12,384 nucleotides of DNA from Parvimonas sp. (lineage in GTDB: Bacteria > Bacillota > Clostridia > Tissierellales > Peptoniphilaceae), in assembly GCA_022770425.1 (NCBI GenBank), contig JALEHY010000024.1:1-12384 (forward strand), read 5' to 3'. The notes below the pieces were generated by a model. The model saw nothing but the letters and a program-made list of their open reading frames with translations. It had not been told where the DNA came from and made no database searches. Position numbers and translations under genes: made by a program. This document shows positions 1 to 5,774 of this stretch, one piece after another; positions within the stretch are counted from its first letter, which is position 1; every line of letters begins with the position of its first letter.

Positions 1-31
1 TTTATCTCTTTTTTATTTTCTTTTTTTGTAG

Positions 32-37
32 TATAAT
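32..37 (+). promoter_or_regulatory. -10 box of the S9 peptidase promoter
   Basis: A perfect TATAAT lies 32 bases before the start codon of the S9 peptidase. The stretch where a -35 box should lie is a run of T residues (TTTTTA at 16-base spacing), which is a poor match. A TG sits three bases upstream of the -10, not at the ideal one-base distance. The -10 is convincing, but the promoter as a whole is only moderately supported, and the window edge cuts off anything further upstream. Confidence 0.5.
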
Positions 38-69
38 CAAGTTGTAAAATTAATATTGAGGAGGCTGAA

Positions 70-2052
70 ATGAAAAATATTAAAATTGATGAATTTAAAA
101 ACTTTAAATTTCTCGGTAATTTACATTTGGCAAATGATGAAAAGAATTTGTTTTACACTGTTTCAAATATGAATCTCGAAAAAAATTCTTATGAACACAG
201 AATTTACAAGATGAATTTAGAAACAAAAAAAAGTTTTATGTTGACTAATGGAGCTAAAGAAAGCTCTTTTATTGAACTTTTTGACGGAAATTTACTTTTT
301 GTAAGTGATAGAGAGAATAAAAACGAAAAAGAAGATATAACTAAATTTTATAAAATTTGTCCTTGTGGAGGAGAGGCGTTTTTAGATTTTACCGTTCCGG
401 CTTTGGTTAATGATATAAAACAAATAAGCGATAACGAGTTTTTACTTTTAGCCAATTTCAACAGACAAAAAGAACTTGAAAAACTCGAAAAGGAACTTAA
501 AGATAAAGAAGAAAAACCGAAGGAAAAACTTTATGATGATTCAAAGGACTATCTTGTCGCAACAGAAATTCCTTTTTGGAACAATGCAGTAGGTTTTACA
601 AATGAAGACAGAAACAGGCTATACTATTTTAATAAGGAAACTATGGAATTAACCGCTTTAACTGATGATATAACAGATGTTTACAGTCTTGAGTTAAACG
701 ATGATTTCACAAAAGCGGTATTTGTTTCAAATTCTTATACCGGAAAAATGCCTTTAGTAAGTGATGTAAATATTTTGGATATTTCTTTAAAAACTTTTGA
801 AACGATTGCTAAAGAAATGAGTTTTTCTTATGCAAATTTCATTGATAACAAAAATGTAATCGCTATGGCAACAGATATGAAAGAGTACGGTCTTAATGAA
901 AATAACAATATTTATTTGATTAATACGGAAAATAAAGAAATTCAAAAAATTGTAAATGACAACTTTGATATGTGTATGAATAATTCTGTCGGTAGCGACG
1001 TAAGACTGACAAGCGGAAAACATACCTTTGTTAAAAACGGATTTTTGTATTTTACAAATACAGAAGTAAACAGCGCATATATATACAAAATAGATAAAAA
1101 CGGAAATATCGAAAAGTTAAATGAAAAACAAGGTTCTATCGACTGTTTTGATGTAAATTCTAAGGGAATTGTTTATGCGGTTGCTCTTAAAGACAATAAC
1201 CTTCAGGAAATATATAAGATAGAAAATTTATCGGAAAACAGAATTTCTTTCCATAATGATGAAAAATACACTTTAAGTGAAGTTGAAGAACTAAGATTTG
1301 AAAATGACGGTATCGGATTTATAGGATATGTTATGAAACCTGTGGATTTTGACCCTAACAAAAAATATCCCGGAATTTTACATGTTCACGGCGGTCCAAA
1401 AACAGTTTTCGGAAAAGTATTCCATCACGAAATGCAATTTTTTGCAAATAACGGGTATTTTGTATTCTTCACAAATCCGAGAGGTTCTGACGGTCGCGGA
1501 AAGATGTTTGCCGATATTCGTGGAAAATACGGAGAAATCGACTTTGACGACCTTATGAAATTTACGGATAAAGTTATTGAAAATTATCCTAATGTAGACG
1601 AAAATAATTTGGCGATTATGGGGGGAAGTTATGGCGGATTTATGACTAACTGGGCGATAGGTCATACAAACAGATTTAAAGCAGCTTGTTCTCAACGTTC
1701 CATTGCAAATATGACTACAGAATTTTTATTAACGGACATAGGATATTATTTCATTGACGATCAAATATCCGCAACTCCTTGGAGTAACTACGAAAAATTG
1801 TGGTACCACTCTCCTGTCAGATATGCAAATAAAGTTAAAACACCTACTATCTTTATTCATTCAGACGAAGATTACAGATGTTGGATTCCCGAAGGAATAC
1901 AAATGTTCTCTGCATTAAAATATCACGATGTGCCTGCAAGACTTGTAATGTTCAAAGGAGAAAATCATGAACTTTCAAGAAGCGGAAAACCGCTTCACAG
2001 AATAAGAAGAATAAAAGAAATTTTTGACTGGTTTGAAAATTATCTAAAATAA
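70..2052 (+). CDS. S9-family serine peptidase (acylaminoacyl-peptidase / dipeptidyl-peptidase type)
   Basis: This 660-residue protein is a prolyl-oligopeptidase-superfamily hydrolase, probably a cytoplasmic enzyme that cleaves short peptides; no signal peptide is visible. The N-terminal part (about 1-400) has the weakly repetitive, beta-rich character of the family's propeller domain. It includes a highly charged Lys/Glu segment at about 133-160, as often seen in S9C members. The C-terminal alpha/beta-hydrolase domain holds the catalytic triad: Ser520 in GGSYGGF, Asp601 in HSDEDYRCW and His633 in GENHE. HVHGGP near residue 440 fits the oxyanion-hole region. The start is set by GAGGAGG at 58-64. 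Length is normal for the family. It is a single-gene unit closed by a terminator at 2065-2095. The family assignment is firm; the exact substrate (acyl-peptides or dipeptides) cannot be read from sequence. Confidence 0.93.
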   Translation: MKNIKIDEFKNFKFLGNLHLANDEKNLFYTVSNMNLEKNSYEHRIYKMNLETKKSFMLTNGAKESSFIELFDGNLLFVSDRENKNEKEDITKFYKICPCGGEAFLDFTVPALVNDIKQISDNEFLLLANFNRQKELEKLEKELKDKEEKPKEKLYDDSKDYLVATEIPFWNNAVGFTNEDRNRLYYFNKETMELTALTDDITDVYSLELNDDFTKAVFVSNSYTGKMPLVSDVNILDISLKTFETIAKEMSFSYANFIDNKNVIAMATDMKEYGLNENNNIYLINTENKEIQKIVNDNFDMCMNNSVGSDVRLTSGKHTFVKNGFLYFTNTEVNSAYIYKIDKNGNIEKLNEKQGSIDCFDVNSKGIVYAVALKDNNLQEIYKIENLSENRISFHNDEKYTLSEVEELRFENDGIGFIGYVMKPVDFDPNKKYPGILHVHGGPKTVFGKVFHHEMQFFANNGYFVFFTNPRGSDGRGKMFADIRGKYGEIDFDDLMKFTDKVIENYPNVDENNLAIMGGSYGGFMTNWAIGHTNRFKAACSQRSIANMTTEFLLTDIGYYFIDDQISATPWSNYEKLWYHSPVRYANKVKTPTIFIHSDEDYRCWIPEGIQMFSALKYHDVPARLVMFKGENHELSRSGKPLHRIRRIKEIFDWFENYLK

Positions 2053-2064
2053 ACTAAAGAACAA

Positions 2065-2100
2065 AAAGAAGGTCGTAGAGTTTTCGACCTTCTTTATTTA
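2065..2100. terminator. Bidirectional intrinsic terminator
   Basis: AAAGAAGGTCG (2065-2075) pairs perfectly with CGACCTTCTTT (2085-2095) around a 9-base loop. On the plus strand it is followed by the T-rich TTTATTTATA. On the minus strand it is followed by TTTTTGTTC, so it can also stop the minus-strand pair 2706-2118. It lies 13 bases after the S9 peptidase stop codon and 23 bases after the end of the 62-residue gene. Confidence 0.88.
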
Positions 2101-2117
2101 TAAACAAAATTTTAATC

Positions 2118-2306
2118 TTACCAAAAAACTTTGTCTTTTTGTTTTATCCACTTTAAATACTTCTTTATTCTAAAAGGAAACAAAACTATAAAAGCAAAAA
2201 ATAAAATTACCTCCAAAAAAGGAATTACAGATAATGTTGTAATCAAATCAGATTGACGTTTTCCGTCTAAAGCAGACTCAGCAATATTTTTATCTCTTTT
2301 TGTCAT
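2118..2306 (-). CDS. Small single-helix membrane protein, unknown function
   Basis: This is a 62-residue protein I do not recognise. Residues 1-20 are polar and charged, residues about 21-45 form one strong hydrophobic segment (SVIPFLEVILFFAFIVLF), and residues 46-62 are very basic. That gives one membrane helix; the positive-inside rule would suggest the Lys/Arg-rich tail faces the cytoplasm. It has its own ribosome binding site (TAGAGGTAA, about 8 bases before ATG). It begins 25 bases after the stop of the secreted protein gene at 2332-2706, so the two are almost certainly co-transcribed. It sits at the position and size of an immunity or accessory protein for the upstream secreted product, but that role is only an inference from layout. 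Being small and without a known domain, it could still be a chance ORF, though the RBS and the credible helix argue against that. Confidence 0.7.
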   Translation of the reverse strand: MTKRDKNIAESALDGKRQSDLITTLSVIPFLEVILFFAFIVLFPFRIKKYLKWIKQKDKVFW

Positions 2307-2331
2307 AACTTTTACCTCTATTTCTTAGTTA

Positions 2332-2706
2332 CTAATTATATGCTATTGAAGCCCAAGGACACTTACTACAAGGAGTAAAACTTATATATCTGCCGCTTGA
2401 TACGTTAACTGTCCCTGTTCTGTTTTGAGAAAAAATTTTCTTTATATATTCGTACACAGATTTCCTGGCATCTCTCAATAAAGTTTTTAGCAATAAATCA
2501 CGTCCCATTCGTACTCCGTTTATTGCACCTACTCCACTTCCCATAATTTGAACACTAAATGATGAATTTTTGAGACCGCCATAACTTCTAACACTATTTT
2601 TTAATTTTAACTCTTCAGTATAAGATACCGATGAATTAATAGATAAAAAATTAAATCCTACCATAGCCGTCAGTACAAACAGCAGAACAGTATTTTTTCT
2701 TTTCAT
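2332..2706 (-). CDS. Small secreted protein with C-terminal CxxC, unknown function
   Basis: This 124-residue protein belongs to no family I recognise. The N-terminus is a Sec-type signal peptide: basic MKRK, a hydrophobic core (VLLFVLTAMVGFNFL), then a polar region with a possible cleavage after Ser28 (SVS|Y). There is no lipobox cysteine. The mature part contains a Gly-rich patch (MGSGVGAINGVRMGRD, 55-70), an amphipathic basic segment (about 71-91), and a tail holding the only two cysteines, Cys113 and Cys116 in CSKCPW, near the C-terminus. The start is set by AGGAGGG about 7 bases before the ATG. A promoter with an extended -10 lies at 2752-2779. It is followed by a small membrane protein in the same unit. 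A secreted peptide toxin or bacteriocin-like factor is possible, as is a surface or signalling protein; nothing visible decides between these. Confidence 0.75.
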   Translation of the reverse strand: MKRKNTVLLFVLTAMVGFNFLSINSSVSYTEELKLKNSVRSYGGLKNSSFSVQIMGSGVGAINGVRMGRDLLLKTLLRDARKSVYEYIKKIFSQNRTGTVNVSSGRYISFTPCSKCPWASIAYN

Positions 2707-2751
2707 AAGAAACCCTCCTAAGTAAATTCGGTATATTCATACTGTAATTTA

Positions 2752-2779
2752 ATTATAACATTGATAATATTTTTTTCAA
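2752..2779 (-). promoter_or_regulatory. Sigma-A-type promoter for the secreted CxxC protein unit
   Basis: On the minus strand TTGAAA (2779-2774) is followed after 16 bases by TATAAT (2757-2752). A TG placed one base upstream makes it an extended -10 (TGTTATAAT). It lies about 46 bases before the start codon at 2706. The match is strong even allowing for the AT-rich background. Confidence 0.72.
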
Positions 2780-2781
2780 GA

Positions 2782-2811
2782 CTGATATTTTTATTTAAAA
2801 TATGATACAAT
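2782..2811 (+). promoter_or_regulatory. Possible plus-strand promoter for a short transcript
   Basis: CTGATA (2782-2787), an 18-base spacer and TGATACAAT (extended -10 with TACAAT at 2806-2811) together resemble a sigma-A promoter pointing to the right. No plus-strand gene follows, but the hairpin at 2867-2910 does, with its better T-run on this strand. This would give a transcript of roughly 100 bases. Chance promoter-like matches are common in such AT-rich DNA, so confidence is low. Confidence 0.25.
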
Positions 2812-2866
2812 TATGTAGTCGAGATATTTTTTTAAAATCACATTTTACTTTTTTGTAATTCAAATT

Positions 2867-2916
2867 AAAAGCGACCTTGTAAATTTAAAACAATTTACAC
2901 AGTCGCTTTTTTATTT
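2867..2916. terminator. Terminator of the pcp operon, with T-runs on both strands
   Basis: AAAAGCGAC (2867-2875) pairs with GTCGCTTTT (2902-2910), and an inner stem GTAAATT/AATTTAC (2879-2885 with 2892-2898) continues it. This forms a long hairpin with a small internal loop. On the minus strand it lies 15 bases after the pcp stop codon and is followed by TTTTAATTTG. The plus-strand T-run (TTTTTTATTT) is actually stronger, so the element may also end a plus-strand transcript. Confidence 0.82.
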
Positions 2917-2925
2917 CATCGTATT

Positions 2926-3567
2926 TTAATGTGTTGCTCCTCCGCCTATTTTTACATCTTCTTTCGTTTCGATTATAGCCGATATCGCACATTCCAATCC
3001 TTTTACGATTAATTCCAAAGGCATTGAAGGCATATTTCTTTTATCCAAAACCTGTTCAGGTAAAAACGGAATATGAACAAATCCCGTTCTCATATTCGGA
3101 TATTTTGTAGCCGCCAAATGAGCCATTCCATAACAAACATGATTACAAACAAAAGTTCCCGCAGTGTTTGAAACTGAAGCAGGTATTTTGTTTTCTGTCA
3201 TTTTTTGAACCATAGCCTTTATAGGAACGGTAACAAGATAAGCATCAGGACCGTCTTTTGCTATCTTTTCGTCGATAGGTTGATTTTTTTCGTTATCTTT
3301 TATCCTAAAGTCATCAACGTTTATTCCGACTCTTTCAACAGTTATATCAGGTCTTCCTCCCGCTTGCCCTATGCTTAAAACAACATCGGGTTTTTCAATT
3401 TCTATAACTTCTTGTAATTTTTTTAAACTCTTATGTGCCACAGTCGGAATTTCTACCTTTATTATTTTTACACCATTTATTTCATCGGGTAATTTTTTTA
3501 CAGATTCAATGGCTGGATTTATTTTTTCGCCACCGAAAGGATCAAATCCGCTAACTAAAATTTTCAT
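2926..3567 (-). CDS. pcp: Pyroglutamyl-peptidase I (C15 cysteine peptidase)
   Basis: This cytoplasmic enzyme removes N-terminal pyroglutamate (5-oxoproline) from peptides. The 213-residue length is typical for the family. The hallmark N-terminus is present (ILVSGFDPFGGEKINPA), and all three catalytic residues can be placed: Glu78 in ITVERVGIN, Cys141 in NTAGTFVCN and His165 in FVHIPFLPEQ. The same three-residue offset separates them from the classical Bacillus numbering (81/144/168). The start follows AGGAGGG, which overlaps the stop of DUF979 10 bases upstream, so translation of the two is probably coupled. It is the last gene of the DUF969-DUF979-pcp run and is followed by a terminator. Its place behind two transporter-like membrane proteins suggests that imported pyroglutamyl peptides, or the released 5-oxoproline, are the substrate of the module. 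Confidence 0.96.
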   Translation of the reverse strand: MKILVSGFDPFGGEKINPAIESVKKLPDEINGVKIIKVEIPTVAHKSLKKLQEVIEIEKPDVVLSIGQAGGRPDITVERVGINVDDFRIKDNEKNQPIDEKIAKDGPDAYLVTVPIKAMVQKMTENKIPASVSNTAGTFVCNHVCYGMAHLAATKYPNMRTGFVHIPFLPEQVLDKRNMPSMPLELIVKGLECAISAIIETKEDVKIGGGATH

Positions 3568-3577
3568 ATATTCCCTC

Positions 3578-4579
3578 CTAAAAACCTAATGTAAGCATTA
3601 AAACTATATGAACAAAAATCATAGCTATAGCTAAAGGTACTTGAGTTTTTATTATTCTGTATTTATCATCTATTTCCAAAATTGCAGTCGGAACAATGTT
3701 AAAGTTTGCTCCCATAGGTGTCATAAGAGTTCCGCAGTAACCGCAAGTCAAACCCAACGCTCCGATTATTGCAGGATTTCCTCCTTGTGAAATTACAAAA
3801 GGTATTCCGATACCTATAGTAATTACCGTAAAAGCAGCAAACGCATTTCCCATTATCATTGTGAAAATTACCATTCCCAAACAATAAACCACAACACCTG
3901 CGACTCTTCCGCCGCCGCCTACAATACCGCCTGCTATTTCTCCGATTATGTTTCCTACTCCCGCTGCAGCAAAAACTAATCCCAATGCACCTAAAAGTTG
4001 AGGTAACAAACTGGAAGTTCCGACTTGCATTAAAAGTCTTGTAGTATCTTCTTTAACTTCTGCAGTTTTTGGCTTTGCAATAATCCAAGTAATTACAAGT
4101 GCAATTACAGTTGATAAACCGAGAATTTGAGCAGTCGAAAAATTAAAGATTATATCTTTTCCTGTCTTTGGATCCACTCCTATTATAAACCCAAATCTTT
4201 TAAACTCAGAGAAAAATACTGCAAGAATTGCCATTAAAATTGACGGTACAATTATTTTCCAACCGATTCTGTCTGCATTTTTTCTTCTTTCTTCATCAGT
4301 CGGAGGATTAAACTTACCCATTTGAACTTGTTTTGTAAGAGTTAAAACTCCTAAAAACAAAAGAATTCCCCCGATTATCGCTCCACCGTTTTCAACATAT
4401 TTAACAACAAATCCTCCAAACGCAAAAATAAAACCTACTAAAACCCAAAACAAAAAAGTTCCGATTCTGTTTTTTTCATTTTTCAACGCCCTGACTCCGG
4501 TTAATACCAAAACAAGACCACATAAAATATAAATAAATTCATCTATAAAAAATGTATTACTACTTATCCACTTTAACAT
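3578..4579 (-). CDS. DUF979 family membrane protein (predicted transporter subunit)
   Basis: This 333-residue integral membrane protein has about nine to ten hydrophobic segments. The reading frame stays open upstream to 4630, but the start chosen is the ATG at 4579 (MLKWISS). It has GGGAGG 8 bases before it and gives the normal DUF979 N-terminus; the extra 17 residues upstream lack a ribosome binding site and overlap DUF969 further. The C-terminal third holds the most family-like part: a glycine-rich stretch (about 217-225), GGNPAIIGALGLTCGYCG (266-283) and TPMGANFNIVPTAI (287-300), which resembles the substrate-binding core of ion-transporter-superfamily carriers. The gene starts inside the end of DUF969 (20-base overlap) and runs directly into pcp. 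DUF969 and DUF979 are regularly found side by side with pcp. A two-component carrier for pyroglutamyl peptides or 5-oxoproline is a reasonable inference but is not shown by the sequence. Confidence 0.88.
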   Translation of the reverse strand: MLKWISSNTFFIDEFIYILCGLVLVLTGVRALKNEKNRIGTFLFWVLVGFIFAFGGFVVKYVENGGAIIGGILLFLGVLTLTKQVQMGKFNPPTDEERRKNADRIGWKIIVPSILMAILAVFFSEFKRFGFIIGVDPKTGKDIIFNFSTAQILGLSTVIALVITWIIAKPKTAEVKEDTTRLLMQVGTSSLLPQLLGALGLVFAAAGVGNIIGEIAGGIVGGGGRVAGVVVYCLGMVIFTMIMGNAFAAFTVITIGIGIPFVISQGGNPAIIGALGLTCGYCGTLMTPMGANFNIVPTAILEIDDKYRIIKTQVPLAIAMIFVHIVLMLTLGF

Positions 4580-5249
4580 TTGCAGTTCCTCCCTTTCTAA
4601 GTTTACGTTCAAACAAGAAACATTGAACAACTGACAACAAAATCATTGCAACTCCGGCAAAGATTGAATAGTAAGCAACCTCGGTTCCGGTTATTGTATA
4701 TCCCTGCTCCTTAAGAGTAGTAACAATCAACAACACTCCTGAAGATACAGGAAATATGTTTTGTCCGAAAAAATTTCCGTAGTTTTCACTTGCCCCTGCC
4801 AATGCTTTTAAATCTTGTAATTTAGTTTCCGTAAGGTCAACAGTTTTAGACGCAGCCCCTTCAGCCATAGGCAAAATCAAAGGACGAACAAATTGAACAT
4901 GACCTCCAAGTCTTATAGAAAATGCAGCTGCAACCCAACGAATAAACAAATAAATCCAAATTATAAGTCCGGCACTTGCCCCTCTTATCTTTCTAATTCC
5001 GTCGGCAGCCTTTTCTTTAAGTCCGTATCTTTCCATTATCCCTATTGCCACAAGTGTAAGGAAAAACAAACTCATATACCTGTTATTAACAAACCCCTTT
5101 CCGATAATATCAAGAATTTCAATAACATTCTTGCCTCCTGCAAATCCTGTTACAAGCCCCGCAATTAAAACCACAGAAATTACATCAAGTTTTAAAACAA
5201 AGCCTACAACTATGATTACAATACCTATTAAAACTAAGTATTCTCCCAT
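4560..5249 (-). CDS. DUF969 family membrane protein (predicted transporter subunit)
   Basis: This 229-residue membrane protein has hydrophobic segments at about 3-19, 22-38, 57-73, 92-110, 164-178 and 192-213. Conserved-looking polar motifs sit between them, notably RLGGHVQFVRP (113-123) with PMAEGAA just after, and ASENYGNFFGQNIFP (153-167). This is the DUF969 pattern. The start is set by AAGGAGG about 7 bases before ATG. Its last 20 bases overlap the start of DUF979, so the two products are probably made in fixed ratio and work as one complex, with pcp next in line. Transport of pyroglutamate or pyroglutamyl peptides is inferred from that neighbourhood. A candidate promoter lies just upstream (5285-5312), and the small gene 5322-5558 is 72 bases upstream on the same strand. 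Confidence 0.88.
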   Translation of the reverse strand: MGEYLVLIGIVIIVVGFVLKLDVISVVLIAGLVTGFAGGKNVIEILDIIGKGFVNNRYMSLFFLTLVAIGIMERYGLKEKAADGIRKIRGASAGLIIWIYLFIRWVAAAFSIRLGGHVQFVRPLILPMAEGAASKTVDLTETKLQDLKALAGASENYGNFFGQNIFPVSSGVLLIVTTLKEQGYTITGTEVAYYSIFAGVAMILLSVVQCFLFERKLRKGGTANVKVDK

Positions 5250-5284
5250 AATATACCTCCTTAAAATTTATTAATTAAAACTAA

Positions 5285-5312
5285 ATTATAAAAAATTCAG
5301 TTTAATTTTAAA
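5285..5312 (-). promoter_or_regulatory. Candidate promoter for the DUF969-DUF979-pcp run
   Basis: On the minus strand TTTAAA (5312-5307), a 16-base spacer and a perfect TATAAT (5290-5285) lie 35 bases before the DUF969 start. The -35 is only a 4/6 match and the whole gap is nearly pure A/T, so this could be chance. If real, DUF969 need not depend on readthrough from the 78-codon gene. Confidence 0.35.
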
Positions 5313-5325
5313 AAATTAAAATTAA
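5302..5325. repeat. Perfect A/T-only palindrome over a stop codon
   Basis: TTAATTTTAA (5302-5311) and TTAAAATTAA (5316-5325) form a perfect 10-base-pair inverted repeat with an AAAA loop. It contains the stop codon of the 78-codon gene (5322-5324). With no G or C pairs it would be a weak hairpin. It might attenuate readthrough into DUF969, or it may simply reflect the AT-rich composition. Confidence 0.3.
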
Positions 5326-5558
5326 CAATTAAAAGTTCTGTTTTTAAAATCTTCAATAGTTTTATTTACCAACTCAAAAGAGTCTTTCTTTACATATTTC
5401 AGCAATTTTTCCTTAAATTCTAAAATATATTCCAAAGAAAAAGTACCGTTTGATTGTTTCAAAAAAGATTCTTTAAGCAATTCATTAACTTCATTTCCGT
5501 ATTCAGGTTCTGTATTTTCTATAATAAAATTTTTAAACATTTCTTGAGCTGTATTCAT
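5322..5558 (-). CDS. Small soluble protein of unknown function upstream of DUF969
   Basis: This is a 78-residue protein I do not recognise. It has no signal peptide or membrane segment. It is mostly predicted helix, rich in Glu, Lys and Phe, with an acidic N-terminal half (ENTEPEYGNEVNELLKE) and a Lys/Glu-rich helix at about 45-70 (EYILEFKEKLLKYVKKDSF). It ends in a lone cysteine. A strong AAGGAGG about 7 bases before ATG and an extended -10 promoter at 5582-5610 make it a convincing gene despite its size. It is oriented with DUF969-DUF979-pcp and separated from them by 72 bases that hold a weak A/T palindrome and a candidate promoter. It may therefore head that operon or be a separate short unit. 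It may be a regulator or accessory of the transport module, but nothing in the sequence shows a function. Confidence 0.75.
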   Translation of the reverse strand: MNTAQEMFKNFIIENTEPEYGNEVNELLKESFLKQSNGTFSLEYILEFKEKLLKYVKKDSFELVNKTIEDFKNRTFNC

Positions 5559-5581
5559 AAAATCCTCCTTAATTACTAATA

Positions 5582-5610
5582 ATTATATCACTTATATTTT
5601 ATTTTGTACA
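5582..5610 (-). promoter_or_regulatory. Promoter of the 78-codon gene
   Basis: On the minus strand TGTACA (5610-5605), a 17-base spacer and TATAAT (5587-5582) are present. A TG one base upstream gives the extended form TGATATAAT. It lies 24 bases before the start codon. The -35 is weak (4/6), which is acceptable with an extended -10. Confidence 0.6.
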
Positions 5611-5693
5611 CTACATAGCTAAACTTTATAAAAAATTTTTCTTCAATTTTCTTAGTTAATGCATTATTTCAATGATTTTATGCAAACAAGTCG

Positions 5694-5721
5694 TTGATTT
5701 TTTTTTTTATTGTTGTATAAT
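5694..5721 (+). promoter_or_regulatory. guaB promoter
   Basis: TTGATT (5694-5699), a 16-base spacer made mostly of T, and TATAAT (5716-5721) lie 53 bases before the guaB start codon. The leader of about 45 bases contains no recognisable riboswitch or attenuator, so any purine control would have to act at the promoter. Confidence 0.65.
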
Positions 5722-5774
5722 ATATGTTAAATATAATTTGTACATATTTTAGTTTTTAATTTTAGGAGGTTATT

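Noticed and set aside
1349..1695. Two overlapping open frames inside the S9 peptidase catalytic domain (one plus, one minus)
   Set aside because: They lie in alternative frames of an intact gene with all catalytic motifs, lack ribosome binding sites and resemble no protein.
3371..3589. Plus-strand frame opposite pcp and the DUF979 end
   Set aside because: Antisense shadow of the well-supported pcp gene with no start signal of its own.
4580..4630. Longer DUF979 start (17 extra residues)
   Set aside because: There is no ribosome binding site before it, while the ATG at 4579 has GGGAGG at good spacing and gives the usual N-terminus.
4893..5168. Plus-strand Cys/Lys-rich frame opposite DUF969
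   Set aside because: Antisense to a conserved membrane protein; the composition reflects the complement of hydrophobic codons.
5722..5774. Possible purine riboswitch in the guaB leader
   Set aside because: The leader is too short for a riboswitch aptamer and contains no terminator hairpin.
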